Shown: piece after piece, positions 11,486 to 22,945 of the stretch
How positions within the stretch are numbered: position 1 is the stretch's first letter
Layout: every line of letters begins with the position of its first letter
Assembly: GCA_037974665.1 (NCBI GenBank)
Contig: CM075770.1
Span: 66,041,850 to 66,105,849, forward strand
Direction of reading: 5' to 3'
DNA: 64,000 nt
Source: Ehretia macrophylla
Taxonomy: Eukaryota; Streptophyta; Magnoliopsida; Boraginales; Ehretiaceae
Notes under the pieces: generated by a model
Databases searched by the model: none
Told to the model about the DNA's origin: nothing
What the model saw: only the letters and a program-made list of their open reading frames with translations
Position numbers and translations under genes: made by a program

Positions 11486-14400
11486 TGTGAGGCCCGACCT
11501 TGATTTGCATGCAATACCTCGTTTCGTGTGCCCTAATCTAAAATTGTGTGCCTTGACCTAGGTTTGAGAATTGTGTACGTTTTGTGTGCCTTGCATTGAA
11601 TTACGTGCATTCATTTAGATTTGCGTGCATTTACTTGGAAAACGTGCGTTCGTCTCGTAGTTCATGCCCTACCTCATAGTGTGTGCCCTAGACCTAGGAA
11701 AGCATGCCCTCACGCTAATCAAGAAAGCATCTTACACGAAGCACTAGGTCATTAATTAATCCTACAAAATCCACTAACTATTATTAAATCACTAATTCAA
11801 CTCACTAGAAGACAAAATTTCACTAAACACTAAGCATTTCTCATTCTTTATTCCTTATTCTTTTTGCACTTCTAACACCCAATTAAATAGTACTCAAAAG
11901 ATGACAAAAAAATCAGATTTCTATTAGCCTTGGCCGACCACTATGTGGTGACTTTGCATGCATGCTCAATTCAAATTGATTCTAGACAAGTTATGACAAA
12001 AACACTTAACAAATGCATAAAAAATTTGCTCCAGACCTCCTCAAATCTCCACCTTGCTCTACCAAACACTCCTTTCCCATGCTAGCAATTTTAAATTACA
12101 CCTTGAAGACACAAAAAAGCTGAATCACCAAGCTCAAGACCGACCATATGCATCAAACTTGCAAAAGGCCTTCATTCTTTGTCCTTTCTTCATTTTCCTC
12201 TCATCATCCTCTCTCTCCCTCTCTCGGCCTTGGCTGAGTTTCTAACCTTCTTAGCTCATCTTCATCATCCTAAGGTTAATCAAGCCAAGCCACAAACAAA
12301 GGAACTCAACCAAGCTAACTAGGTTGCAAGAAAACTCACATGCAAGCTCTTGAGTCTTCATTTCGGCCCTAGGTAAGTTTCTAACCTTCCATTTCTTTTC
12401 TCCTTGTTCGAACCACATGCATGTACTAAGAGCTTCGTCACTAAGCTAGGAAAAATAGAGAAAATCAAGTTGGAATCTCGGCTAGGCAAAGAAGAAGAAG
12501 AAATTTGTGCTTCAACAAGTTTTGAGCATCTTCTTGGTTGATTTGCTAAGGTGAGAGCTAAAACCTTTTGAAATCCTTCAAAAATCCACATGCATGCTCA
12601 TAAATGTATGTCTTTGCTTCTGTTTTTGAGTTATATGTTCGTTCATAAGCTTTTACACCCATGCATGGCAAGATTTTGGCTTGAAGATGATGATAGGTGA
12701 AATCGGATTATGTGACAGCTCTCTGATCTGTTGTTTCGAGGTGAGTTTGGCTACGAAAATGATGTTAAAAATGCATGAAAATTGGTAGGTGACTATTTTT
12801 TCCAGTTTTGAACATTTTTCGCAGAAATAGGACAAATCTAATTTCGACTCTAAGGTCCTCAAAATGGCAAATCATTAAAATGTGTCCAAATCTGGAAATC
12901 TGCAAAAAATGAAGCAGGTTTTGGCAGATGCACTGACCTTGTAGAAAGAATCATATTTTACTTAGTAAATGATGTCCAAAATGCATAAAATTTGGTGTAC
13001 TGCTAGGGTTTTCCGTTCTGGACATTTTTGTCAGAAATGGACCAAGGCTAAATCTGACCCTAAGGATCTCAAAAACGTCAATTATTGAAATGTGTGCAAA
13101 TCTGGACAGTTTTGTGCTATTCCACTGTTTCGGCTATAACTAATGATCCCGAACTCCAAATGATGCAAGGTTTGTTTCTGATTTTAGTTCACTTCTTAAT
13201 CTTTAATTTGACATCTTACTCAATGGAATTGGATATTGTTTTCTTATCTTAATGATTGTGAGAAAACAGCCTATTGCAGTGAGGATTTCACTTGGTTATA
13301 TGCTTAGAAAAATTGTTGCTACTTCTCTTGTGGTATTGATTGCTTGGGATTGTGACATTGGGATGTTGTGTGGACTGTTTTGAGTACTTGGGGATGTTTG
13401 AATTAATTGATGCATGGCTTGAGATTGATTTTGAGTTGACTTAGGATTTAATCACACGGGTAAGCACGAAATGGAAACCCTAATGACTAGGTAGGCTTGT
13501 TAAGTGTTGATCATTGGATATTGTGTGGAATTATATGCTTAGTAGGCTGCCCGTAGTTGTCCTTATAGTCCTAAATGTGATTTTGACCATTGCATGTTGA
13601 CAAATAGGCTTTTCTTGCATCCGAGCCCACGTAGATGTTGTTGCATGTTATATAATCTTATTATTTGATTACGTGGACTTTGAATTGAGTTATATGACTT
13701 GATTTATGTGCGTTACATGGCTGTCCGTTTTATGTTCATATAACTCCATATGCTTTTCAATTGAAACTACTTGTCTATTCGTGTCTCGCTTGTTTTCTTG
13801 TCAATGTGCAATCATATGACTGTCCGGAGGCAACCTACTTTGTTGTTCTCCTAATGTGATATATTAAATGTCATAAATGTGCATTGCATACAAGGTTGCA
13901 ACCTTTCATTCTGGCATGGTAGCGATCACGCACACCGGGCGACATCGGGCTTGCCGGTGCACCCGTGACTACCATGATCCCATTCCCTCCCTCGCTTGGG
14001 GGCTAGACTTCCTCGGAGAGTTGGGTCGTAGGATTTCGGGGTACATCCGGAGTACACCCACTTGGCGTGTTAAGGGGATGAATTGAAGTCGGCCGCAACA
14101 ATTGATTCTGGAAATGAACTGAGAGCAAATGCTCACCGTATCCTTTTACTATGTGTATAAGTACTCTCGCTTGGTTCCTAGAGAACCTCGGGGAGGAAAG
14201 ACGGGTAATTGTGTTCCTTACTTCTATATTATTATTCTGTACTTAATTGTGTTATATTCGTGCTTGCAAAAGGATTTTCATAAGTTGAACCGGAAAATGA
14301 GTTTCAAAAACTATTTCTCGTTCCCCCTCGCTGAGTTCATAAGGACTCACCCTCTTTTATCATCTCAGGTGAAGAAGATCAAGAGCAGGTACCCGAGGCC

Positions 14401-17400
14401 GATGTGCCTAACGATGATTCCTTGGAGTGATTGCTTGTCTTGTGTGCTTTGCGTGATTATGGCTACTTGTGGACTCTATGCTACTTGAAGACTATTTCCT
14501 TTATGTTGCTTGTTATTTGTAATGTAAAAGACCCCTGTTGTAATTTGGGGTCTAATTTTGGTTTGTACTAATATTAACTAGACAGGCACTAGACACTACT
14601 ATGATCATTTTGCTATTACTACTACTAGTATCTATAATAGGATTGTGAAGTATTAGGTAAAGGCTAAGTAAAATAAACCAATCAAATCTTAAGCAGGTAC
14701 ACAGTGTGAAGCTAAGATCAACAAGTACTTTTGTAACAAGGATTAACAAATGAACGAGACATAGTATCCTGCTAGGTTATTAATCAAACTAGACATCAAG
14801 ACAACCAGTAGGCATTTCAATTGATGATAAATAATAATCTTAGTTGGAAATGAATTTGAGATGGTAAATTTTGAGGCGTTTAGAGAATTAGGTCAAACCA
14901 AAGAGCCCGATTACAGCCGTTATTGTGACACCCCGAACCCAGCACTTCACTAATTGCATTCATTAAATGGTTAACTTAGATGTAATTTAGCTAATTATTT
15001 TATTTTTTTTATATTTCCATAAATTCAAATATTTCTTTTCATGCATTTTATATTTTTATAAAATACTACATATTTTTAGAGGACTATAGCCCCTAACTAT
15101 GCGTGCATTGCATATCGGGATCAACGGGAAAAAATTCGCGAAATGTCTGATGAATAGTACCAGCGGGATTTTTCCAGATTTTTCAGATTTTTGGCATTTT
15201 ATTTTGCTGAAATTTAATCACCCAAATGACCCATTTACCCTTACTAAAATACCCTATTTTCTTGACCTACCCTTTGACCATCTTATGAGAATATTAAAAG
15301 CCAAGAAACAAAAAAAAAGGGGTCAAAAAAATGGCCAAAAAAGAGTTACGGGAATAGTAACTTCTCAAAAAAAAAATTACTCCTTGCTTCATTCTTGCTT
15401 CCATTGCTTCCCAAATTGGTTGTGCTTCATCCTTAGGACCTTAAGACCATTCTTTGATCTTCAAAAGAGGTGAGGGTGCATTATATTTTTGTATTAAATT
15501 CAATTAAAGTTTGTATTATTATTTTTGTGATCTAATATTGTAGTGGTTTAATTCTTGTTCCGTTGATTCTTATATGCTCTAATGACTTCATAGAATATGT
15601 TTGATGGTTTAAAATGCTTGTTGAATGCTTGAAAATGAAAATGACACTTGGAGAAGATGATGAATAGTGCTAAACTAGGGTTTCCAAAAAAAGTTACAAT
15701 TTAATTCGATTTGAGGCTTCTAGTAGTTGCTAATTAGGTCCATAAGCGTGGGAAAAATGTTAATTGCACTTGCTATGTTCAAAATTTGAGAAATTTGATC
15801 AAAATAGGCTACTTTAATAAGGGGTTTCAGGTTTAACTTGAATCTGGGCACGTTTCGAGGTTATGACTAGTCTTTATTAAGTATTGAAACCTTATAAGTG
15901 CTTTCGTTTCGCTTGTTTGGGTTCCAAAATTGGTACTTGTAGTGTAAATCCACAAAGAGTCATTTTTGGTATTTTCGTGTACTTGTACTCTAGGTTATGA
16001 TTTGGAGGTTTTAAATGAGGTATTTAGGTATCCTTAGATTGGTAGGATGGTTAGCTAGCTTAACTTGATCATTAAATTCCGATAGGAAGCTAAATAGCCT
16101 AGTTGAACAAAGGGGAAATGAATGAATTAATTGCTTTAGTACTTGTATTGCTTTGTAGTTGCTCCTACCGAGTCTAAATGCTATTCTAAGGTATGTGTGA
16201 GCTTTCGGTTAAGTTTTGTGAAAAGTATAATATTGACCCCTTTGTGTTCGCATAGTTAATCTCATGATAATTGATTTATAATTGAGTAATTAAATGTTTA
16301 TATGCATTTGTGTAGTGTACGTATTATAGTAGTGAAGTCTCGTGAATTAAGTTGCTTGGTTTACATGGATTTGGTTGAGTATGAATTTAGAATGGACTAA
16401 AGGAACTAGTAATGAACCATGGTAATAATTGTTGTTAGTTGATTCTTGATTGATTGGATAAATGTTTAAATGTACTTATGTAACAAGTTCATCTATTCGG
16501 AGAAGTTGTGAGTTAAGTTATATCGATACTAGTTAAAGATTGAGTAAACATGTTTATATTGCTTATTAATTGCATTATATGTGTAAAGATACGCTTATAT
16601 AACTTATTGGTTAGATGTTATATAGTGTTTCTACTTATATGAATGGCTATGTATATGTTATTTATTATGCTATTGTCTTTGTCTAATACTTGAAAATTAA
16701 AGAATGTTGCATATGTGATCACTTGAGTTTATGTATTGTTCAAATATTGATTAGAATGATTGTTAAACCATGAAATATATTGTTAGTTATGTGAATTAAA
16801 GGGAATCAAATAGAGTTGGATAAATTAATGGCTTTATGAACTAGCTTTAGTTGAGAATAAGAAATCACTTCTTATGCATATAGTTGATTGTATTAGGTAG
16901 TGATAATTGAAGGGAATTGATGCTTTCGGAGAATATTGAGGGAATCTTGGCTTAATTCGCGCAGGTTTGGATTCCTAAAAGGTGAGGGATCATTTCTATG
17001 TGCATTCTATGTGTCTCATCTTGTTATATGCTAAATATTCGATACTAAGTGATTTAAGTGTTTTAGTTTGATTAGTTTAACAATTATAGACTAATGAATG
17101 TATCATATTTCATCGTATGGCGTGATTGATGTGTGTGCTCGGGGACAACCTCTTTTGTTGTCCTCCTTGTTTGCATATCGGCTTATTTTGTTATATTGTT
17201 ATTATTATTGCTTCTTGTGCTATCGAGTCAAGGGTTGCGCAACCTTATCGTCGGGACGGATGCGATGGGCCTCTCTGGGCGGCAATGGGCTTGCCAGGGT
17301 TGATTGCTCTAGCTCCGTACCCTATTCCCTCACTCGCCTGGTCCGGAGATTGCCAGGGGGTGTTGGGTCGTAGGATTGGGTACATCCGGAGTACCCTTTG

Positions 17401-18430
17401 GTGTTTGGGATGCCGGCTTATCGTGATCGTGATCGTGGTTCGTGGATCGTGAATGAAGACCAGCGAAGATTGGTGTATAGGGGTTATGTGAAATGTATCC
17501 TTTTAAATGTGTGGTTATTTAAGCTATCATTGTTTATTTAATTGTCTAATTGTTATTGTTGTTTAACTGTATTACCTGTTGCATTGCATGCCCTGCGAGA
17601 CTATATCCCTCACTGGGTAACAGTGGTTGCTCATACCTCGATATATGTTTCAGGAAGTACTGAGGGTGATCCCCAGCTAATTGAGGTGCTAGTGGAAGAG
17701 GAAGAAGTTCAGGCTGAGCCTTTGCCCTAGTTGTTATGTGTTTGTTGTCTAAGGTGGATTTGTCTTCTTGTTGTTACATGGTGTACTTGTATTGTTATAG
17801 CATGATCTATTTTGTGGCCTTAAGGCTATATATATTCTTGTAGTTGCAAGTTGAAAGTTGTTAGTTGTAATGTTAGCTTTGAGATATTATGGCTTGTAAT
17901 AACTTTTAATTCTCTTTTTAGTTCTTGCATGCTTGGGTGTGTATGTTTAGAGGTGTTGATTTCAACTTCTAAGTATGTTTCAAAGTTATCATAGAATGAC
18001 ATGATAAGCGGTTTTATGAAGAATTCAAGTTGGTTGCATGCTTGTGTGAATCTAAACTATTGTATGCCTCAAGGCTCGGATGGCCATGAACCTTTGACCT
18101 TTAGTTATAAAAGCTTGCCTTATTGTGTTGTGACTTTCTTGAGTATTTACAAGTTTTCAGAATGTCCACGGTACAGGGGAGACTCTATCCGTTTTTCCCT
18201 AAAATTTTGAGACCGGGTTAAGATTGGGTTGAGAATAGCTTGGTTATTAGAGCCTCCGGTCTCGTGAGGGATCGGGGCGTCACAGTTATGCTGCCGATTT
18301 TCCGAAAAATTTTGGAGTTTAGGCCAAAACGTTAAGTGTTAAATCTTCATAAACGGTTAAGTATGTGATATGACCTGAATGTTTAGATCACACCCTAGTT
18401 TAACCTCATAGGTCGGGTTGGGGCGTGACA
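11486..18430 (+). mobile_element. Family A solo LTR 1, interrupted by a nested element
   Basis: It starts TGTGAGGCCCGACC and ends GGGGCGTGACA, flanked by a perfect 5-bp target duplication ACGAC (11481-11485 and 18431-18435) in 5S spacer. Removing the nested element and its duplication leaves about 3579 bp, matching the other family A LTRs. No interior, second LTR, primer site or polypurine tract is present, so it is a solo LTR. In order it holds a degenerate 20-bp-period repeat with GCAC words (11486-11710), a CT-rich tract (12195-12230), two related blocks of about 209 bp (12770-13200), the shared LTR module (13820-14075), and a GGTTC-CTAGA-GAACC hairpin (about 14173). After the nested insertion the last 141 bp (18290-18430) complete it. 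Confidence 0.93.
14924..18284 (+). mobile_element. Nested solo LTR, family B (3361 bp)
   Basis: Termini TGTGACACCCCGAACCC and ATCGGGGCGTCACA, with a perfect 5-bp duplication GTTAT at 14919-14923 and 18285-18289 inside the family A LTR. The ends resemble the left-edge LTR (1451-3996), read in the opposite orientation. It has no recognisable primer site, polypurine tract or pol remnant, so it is a solo LTR or an LTR-only relic. It contains a version of the shared module at 17130-17400 (GGACAACCTC...TTGTTGTCCTCC, GGGTCGTAGG, ACATCCGGAGTAC). The 124-codon frame at 15099-15473 is AT-rich LTR sequence without protein features. Confidence 0.9.
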
Positions 18431-18873
18431 ACGACAACCCATCCGCTTCAACAAGGCAGCATCCTCGCAAGACGTGATATCGACGCGTTGTAGGGCCCTC
18501 TAATGTCCCGCGAGTAAGGTTGTCGTCCTTTTAACAACTCACGATGTACGATCCGGGATGAAAAACAGAGTAAAAGAAGAAAAGTGGCCTGAAACTGATG
18601 AAAACGTTCGATTTTGGGCAGGGGCAGCGAGCTTACAACTCTCGGAGAGCTTTGCAACGGTATGCTGTGAGCCGCGTAACTCCTCACAGATCAAAAGTTA
18701 TGGGCACCGGAGTGAGGGAGACCTGGTCACAAGCCCTACGCCCTCGGTTTGCGGGCCCAACATCCACGTGAAACGAAGTTGTCTTGCCCAAGGTGCCGTG
18801 GGATTCGATAATAGAAATGTGGTGGATAAAGTATCTTGGCAACCCTAACCGGAGAAAAAAAAATTGAAAATGG

Positions 18874-18990
18874 GGGTGCAACACGAGGACTTCCCAAGGG
18901 TCACCCATCCTAGTACTACTCTCGCCCAAGCATGCTTAACTTCGGAGTTCTGATGGGATCTGATGCATTAGTGTTGGTATGATCGCAACC
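18874..18990 (-). rRNA. 5S rRNA gene, copy 12
   Basis: 117 nt: one base lost in the C-run after box C, and about 5 substitutions, one of them a CpG change in box A. Confidence 0.94.
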
Positions 18991-19550
18991 ATCATGTTGA
19001 GGGCACAATTCATTTATGTGTTAACGGTTCACAGTCCCAGCCTAGAGAGATGGCCTATTCAGAAGGCCCAATGGACATAACGACAACCCATCTTCTTCAA
19101 CAACACAACATCCTCACAAGACGTGATATCGACGTGTCGTAGGGCGCTCTATTGTCCCGCGAGTATGGTTGTCATCCTTTTAACAGCTCATGATGTATGA
19201 TCGGGGATGAAAAAACAAAGCAAAAGAAGAAAAGTGGCCCGAAACTGATGAAAACATTCGATTTTGAGCTCGAAAAATGGGCACAGTAAGCAAGCTCACT
19301 GCCCGTGTCGTAGAGCTCTCGGAGAGCTTTGCCACGGTATACTTTGCGCCGCGTAACTCTTTGCGGATCAAAAGTTATGGTCACCGGAGTGAGGGAGACT
19401 TGGTTACAAGCCCTATGCCCTCGGTTTGCTGGCCCAGCCTCCACGTGAAGCGAAGTTGTCTTGCCCAAGGTGCCGTGGGATTCGATAATAGAAATGTGGT
19501 GGATAAAGTATCTTGGCAACCCTAACCAGAGCAAAAAAAATTGGAAAAGG

Positions 19551-19668
19551 GGGTGCAACATGAGGACTTCCCAGGTGGTCACCCATCTTAGTACTACTCA
19601 CGCCCAAGCACGCTTAACTTCGAAGTTCTGATGGGATCCGGTGCATTAGTGCTGGTATGATCGCACCC
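19551..19668 (-). rRNA. 5S rRNA gene, copy 13
   Basis: 118 nt with about 5 substitutions, one at the 5' edge of box C and one in the intermediate element. The 5' end is intact. Confidence 0.95.
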
Positions 19669-20229
19669 ATCATGTTAAGGGCACAATTCATTTATGTGTT
19701 AATGGTTAACAGTCCCAGCCTAGAGAGATGGCCCATTCAGAAGGCGCAATGGGCTTAACGACAACCCATCCGCTTCAACAACACAGCATCCTCGCAAGAC
19801 GTGATATCGACATATTGTAGGGCCATCTAATGTCCCGTGAGTAAGGCTGTCGTCCTTTTAACAACTCACGACGTATGATCCGGGACGGAGAAACAGAGCT
19901 AAAGAATAAAAGTGGTCCGAAACTGATGAAAACGTTCGATTTTGGGCTCCAAAAAGGGGCACAGCGAGCAAGCTCAATGCTCCCGTCGTAGAGCTCTCGG
20001 AGAGCTTTGCAACGGTATGCTGTGCGCTGCGTAACTCCTTACGAATCAAAAGGTATGGGCACCGGAGCGAAGGAGACCTGGTCACAAGCCCTACGGCCTC
20101 AATTTGCTGTCCTAGCCTCCACGTGAAGCGCAGTTGTCTCTCCCAAGGTGCTGTGGGCTTCGATTATAGAAGTGTGGTGAATAAAGTATCTTGGCACCCC
20201 TAACTGGAGCAAAATAAATTGAAAAGCGG

Positions 20230-20347
20230 GGGTACAACACGAGGACTTCCGAGGGGGTCACCCATCCTAGTACTACTCACGCTCAAGCACGCTTAACTTT
20301 GGAGTTCTGATGGGATCCGGTGCATTAGTGTTGGTATGATCGCACCC
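20230..20347 (-). rRNA. 5S rRNA gene, copy 14
   Basis: 118 nt with about 6 substitutions. Box C is intact and box A has one change at its 3' edge. It shares an intermediate-element change with copy 13, its neighbour. Confidence 0.95.
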
Positions 20348-20906
20348 GTCATGTTGAGGACACAATTCCTTTATGTGTTAACAGTTCACAGTCATAGCCA
20401 AGAGAGATGGCCCATTCCAATGGCCCAATGGGCTTAACGACAACCCATATGCTTCAACAACGCAACAACCTCGCAAGACGTGATGTCGACGCGTTGTAGG
20501 GCCCTCTAATGTCCCGTGAGTAAGGTTGTCGTCATTTTAACATCTCAAGACGTACGATCCGGGATGAAAAAATAGAGAAAAGAAAAAAAGTGACCCGAAA
20601 CTGATGAAAAAATTCGATTTTGAGCTCCAAAAAGGGGCACAACGAGCAAGCTCGCTGCCCCTGTCGTAGAGCTCTCGGAGAGCTTTGCAACGGTATGATG
20701 TGCACCGTGTAACTCCTTACGGATTAAAAGTTATGGGCACCGGAGCGATGGAGACCTGGTCACAATCCCTATGCCCTTGGTTTGCAGGCCCAGCCTCCAC
20801 GTGAAGCGAGGTTGTCTTGCCCATGGTGCCGTGGGATTCGATAATAGAAATGTGGTGGATAAAGTATCTTGGCAACCCTAACTGGAGCAAAAAAAATTGA
20901 AAATGG

Positions 20907-21024
20907 GGGTGCAACACGAGGACTTCGCAGGGGGTCACCCATCCTAGTACAACTCTCGCCAAAGCATGCTTAACTTCGGAGTTCTGATGTGATCCGGTGC
21001 ATTAGTGCTGGTATGATCGCACTT
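20907..21024 (-). rRNA. 5S rRNA gene, copy 15
   Basis: 118 nt with about 7 substitutions, including the first two transcribed bases (AA) and two in box A. Box C is intact. Confidence 0.94.
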
Positions 21025-21583
21025 GTCATGTTGAGGGTACAATTCCTTTATGTGTTAACGGTTCACAGTCCCAGCCTAGAGAGATGGCCCATTCAGAAGG
21101 CCCAATGGGCTTAACGATAACCCATCGGCTACAACTACGCTGCATCCTCACAAGACGTGAAGTGGGCGTATTGTAGGGCCCTTTAATGTCCCGCGAGTTA
21201 GGTTGTCGTCCTTTTAACTGCTCACGACGTATGATCCGGGATGGAAAAATAGGGCAAAAGAAGAAAAGTGGCCCAAAATAGATGAAAACGTTCGATTTTG
21301 GTCTCCAAAAAAGGCGCACCGAGCAAGCTCGCTGGCCCCATAGTAGAGCTCTTGGAGAGCTTTGCAACGGTATGCTGTTCGCCGTGTAACTTCTTACGGA
21401 TCAAAAGTTATGGGCACCGGAGCGACGAAGACCTGGTCACAAGCCCTACGCCCTCAGTTTGCTGGCCCAGCCTCCACGTGAAGCGAAGTTGTCTTGCCCA
21501 AGGTCTCGTGAGATTCGATAATAGAAATATGGTGGATAAAGTATCTTGGCAACCCTAACCGGAGCAACAAAAATTGAAAAGGT

Positions 21584-21701
21584 GGGTGCAACACGAGGAC
21601 TTCCTAGGGGGTCACCCATCCTAGTACTACTCTCGCCCAAGCAAGCTTAACTTCGGAGTTCTAATAGGATCCGGTGCATTAGTGCTGGTATGATCGCACC
21701 C
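21584..21701 (-). rRNA. 5S rRNA gene, copy 16
   Basis: 118 nt with about 4 substitutions, one in box A. Box C and both transcript ends are intact, so it is a plausible functional copy. Confidence 0.95.
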
Positions 21702-22260
21702 GTCATGTTGAGGGCACAATTCTTTTACGTGTTAGCGGTTCACAGTCCTAGCCTAGAGAGATGGCCCATTCATAAGGCCCAATGGGCCTAACGACATCCC
21801 ATCCGCTTCAACAACATAGCATCCTCGAAAGACGTGATATCGACGCGTTGTAGGGCCCTCTAATGTCCCGCCAGTACGGTTGTCGTCCCTTTAACACCTC
21901 CCGACGTCCGCTCCGGGACGGAAAAACATAGCAAAAGAAGAAAAGTTGCACGAACCTGATGAAAACATTCGATTTTGGGCTCCAAAAAGGGCACAGCGAG
22001 CAGGCTCACTATACCCGTCGTAGAGCTCTCGGAGAGCTTTGCAACGGTACGCTGTGCGTCACGTTACTCCTTACGGATAAAAAGTTATGGGCACCGCAGC
22101 GACGAAAACCTGGTCACAAGCCCTACGCCCTCAGTTTGCTGGCCCAACCTCCATGTGAAGCAAAGTTGTCTTGCCCAAGGTACCGTGGGATTTGATAATA
22201 GAAATGTGGTGGATAAAGTATCTTGGCAACCCTAACCGGAGCAAAAAAAATTGAAAAGGT

Positions 22261-22378
22261 GGGTGCAACACGAGGACTTCCCATTGGGTCACCCGTCCTA
22301 GTACTACTCTCGCCCAAGCACGCTTAACTTTGGAGTTTTGATAGGATCCGGTTAATTAGTGCTCGTATGATCTTACCC
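22261..22378 (-). rRNA. 5S rRNA gene, copy 17 (strongly diverged)
   Basis: 118 nt with about 11 substitutions. One lies in box C, and adjacent pairs occur near transcript positions 5-6 and 25-26. Box A is intact. Confidence 0.92.
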
Positions 22379-22945
22379 GTCATGTTGAGGGCACAATTCC
22401 TTTATGTGTTAACGGTTCACAGTCCCAGCCTAGAGAGATGGCCCATTCAGAAGGCCCAATGGGCTTAACGATAACCCATCCGCTTTAACAACGCAGTATC
22501 CTCGCAAGACGTGATATCGACGTGTTGTAGGGCCCTCTAATGTCCCGGGAGTAAGGTTGTCGTCCTTTTAACAGCTCACGACGTACGATCCGGGATGGAA
22601 AAACAGAGCAAAAGAAGAAAAGTGGCCTAAAACTGATGAAAATGTTCGATTTTGGGCTGCAAAAAGGGCACAGCGACCAAGCTCACTGCCCCTATAGTAG
22701 AGCTCTCAGAGAACTTTGCAACTGTATGCTATGCGCCTCGTAACTCCTTACGGATCAAAAGTTATGGGCACCGGAGCGAGGGAGACCTGGTCACAAGCCC
22801 TACGCCCTCTGTTTGCTGGCCCAGCCACCATGTGAAGCGAAGTTGTCTTGCCCAAGGTGCCGTGGGATTCGATAATAGAAATGTGGTGAATAAAGTATCT
22901 AGGCAACCCTAACTGGAGCAAAAAAAATTGAAAAGAGGGGTGCAA

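Larger units (their letters stand above)
18431..22945 (-). repeat. 5S rDNA tandem array, block 2
   Basis: Six full 5S genes plus the first eight plus-strand bases of a seventh, cut by the next LTR. Unit lengths are 677-679 bp. The unit spanning the left insertion adds up to about 650 bp because the spacer near 18618-18640 lacks about 27 bp present in other units. Confidence 0.97.

Noticed and set aside
15099..15473. 124-codon plus-strand frame
   Set aside because: Located in the family B LTR, AT-rich and low complexity, with no counterpart in the related left-edge LTR.
11486..18430. DNA transposon with imperfect terminal inverted repeats (TGTGAGGCCCGACC against TGTCACGCCCCAACCCGACC)
   Set aside because: The same ends bound each LTR of a full element with primer site, polypurine tract and 5-bp duplications, so they are LTR termini with partial inverted similarity.
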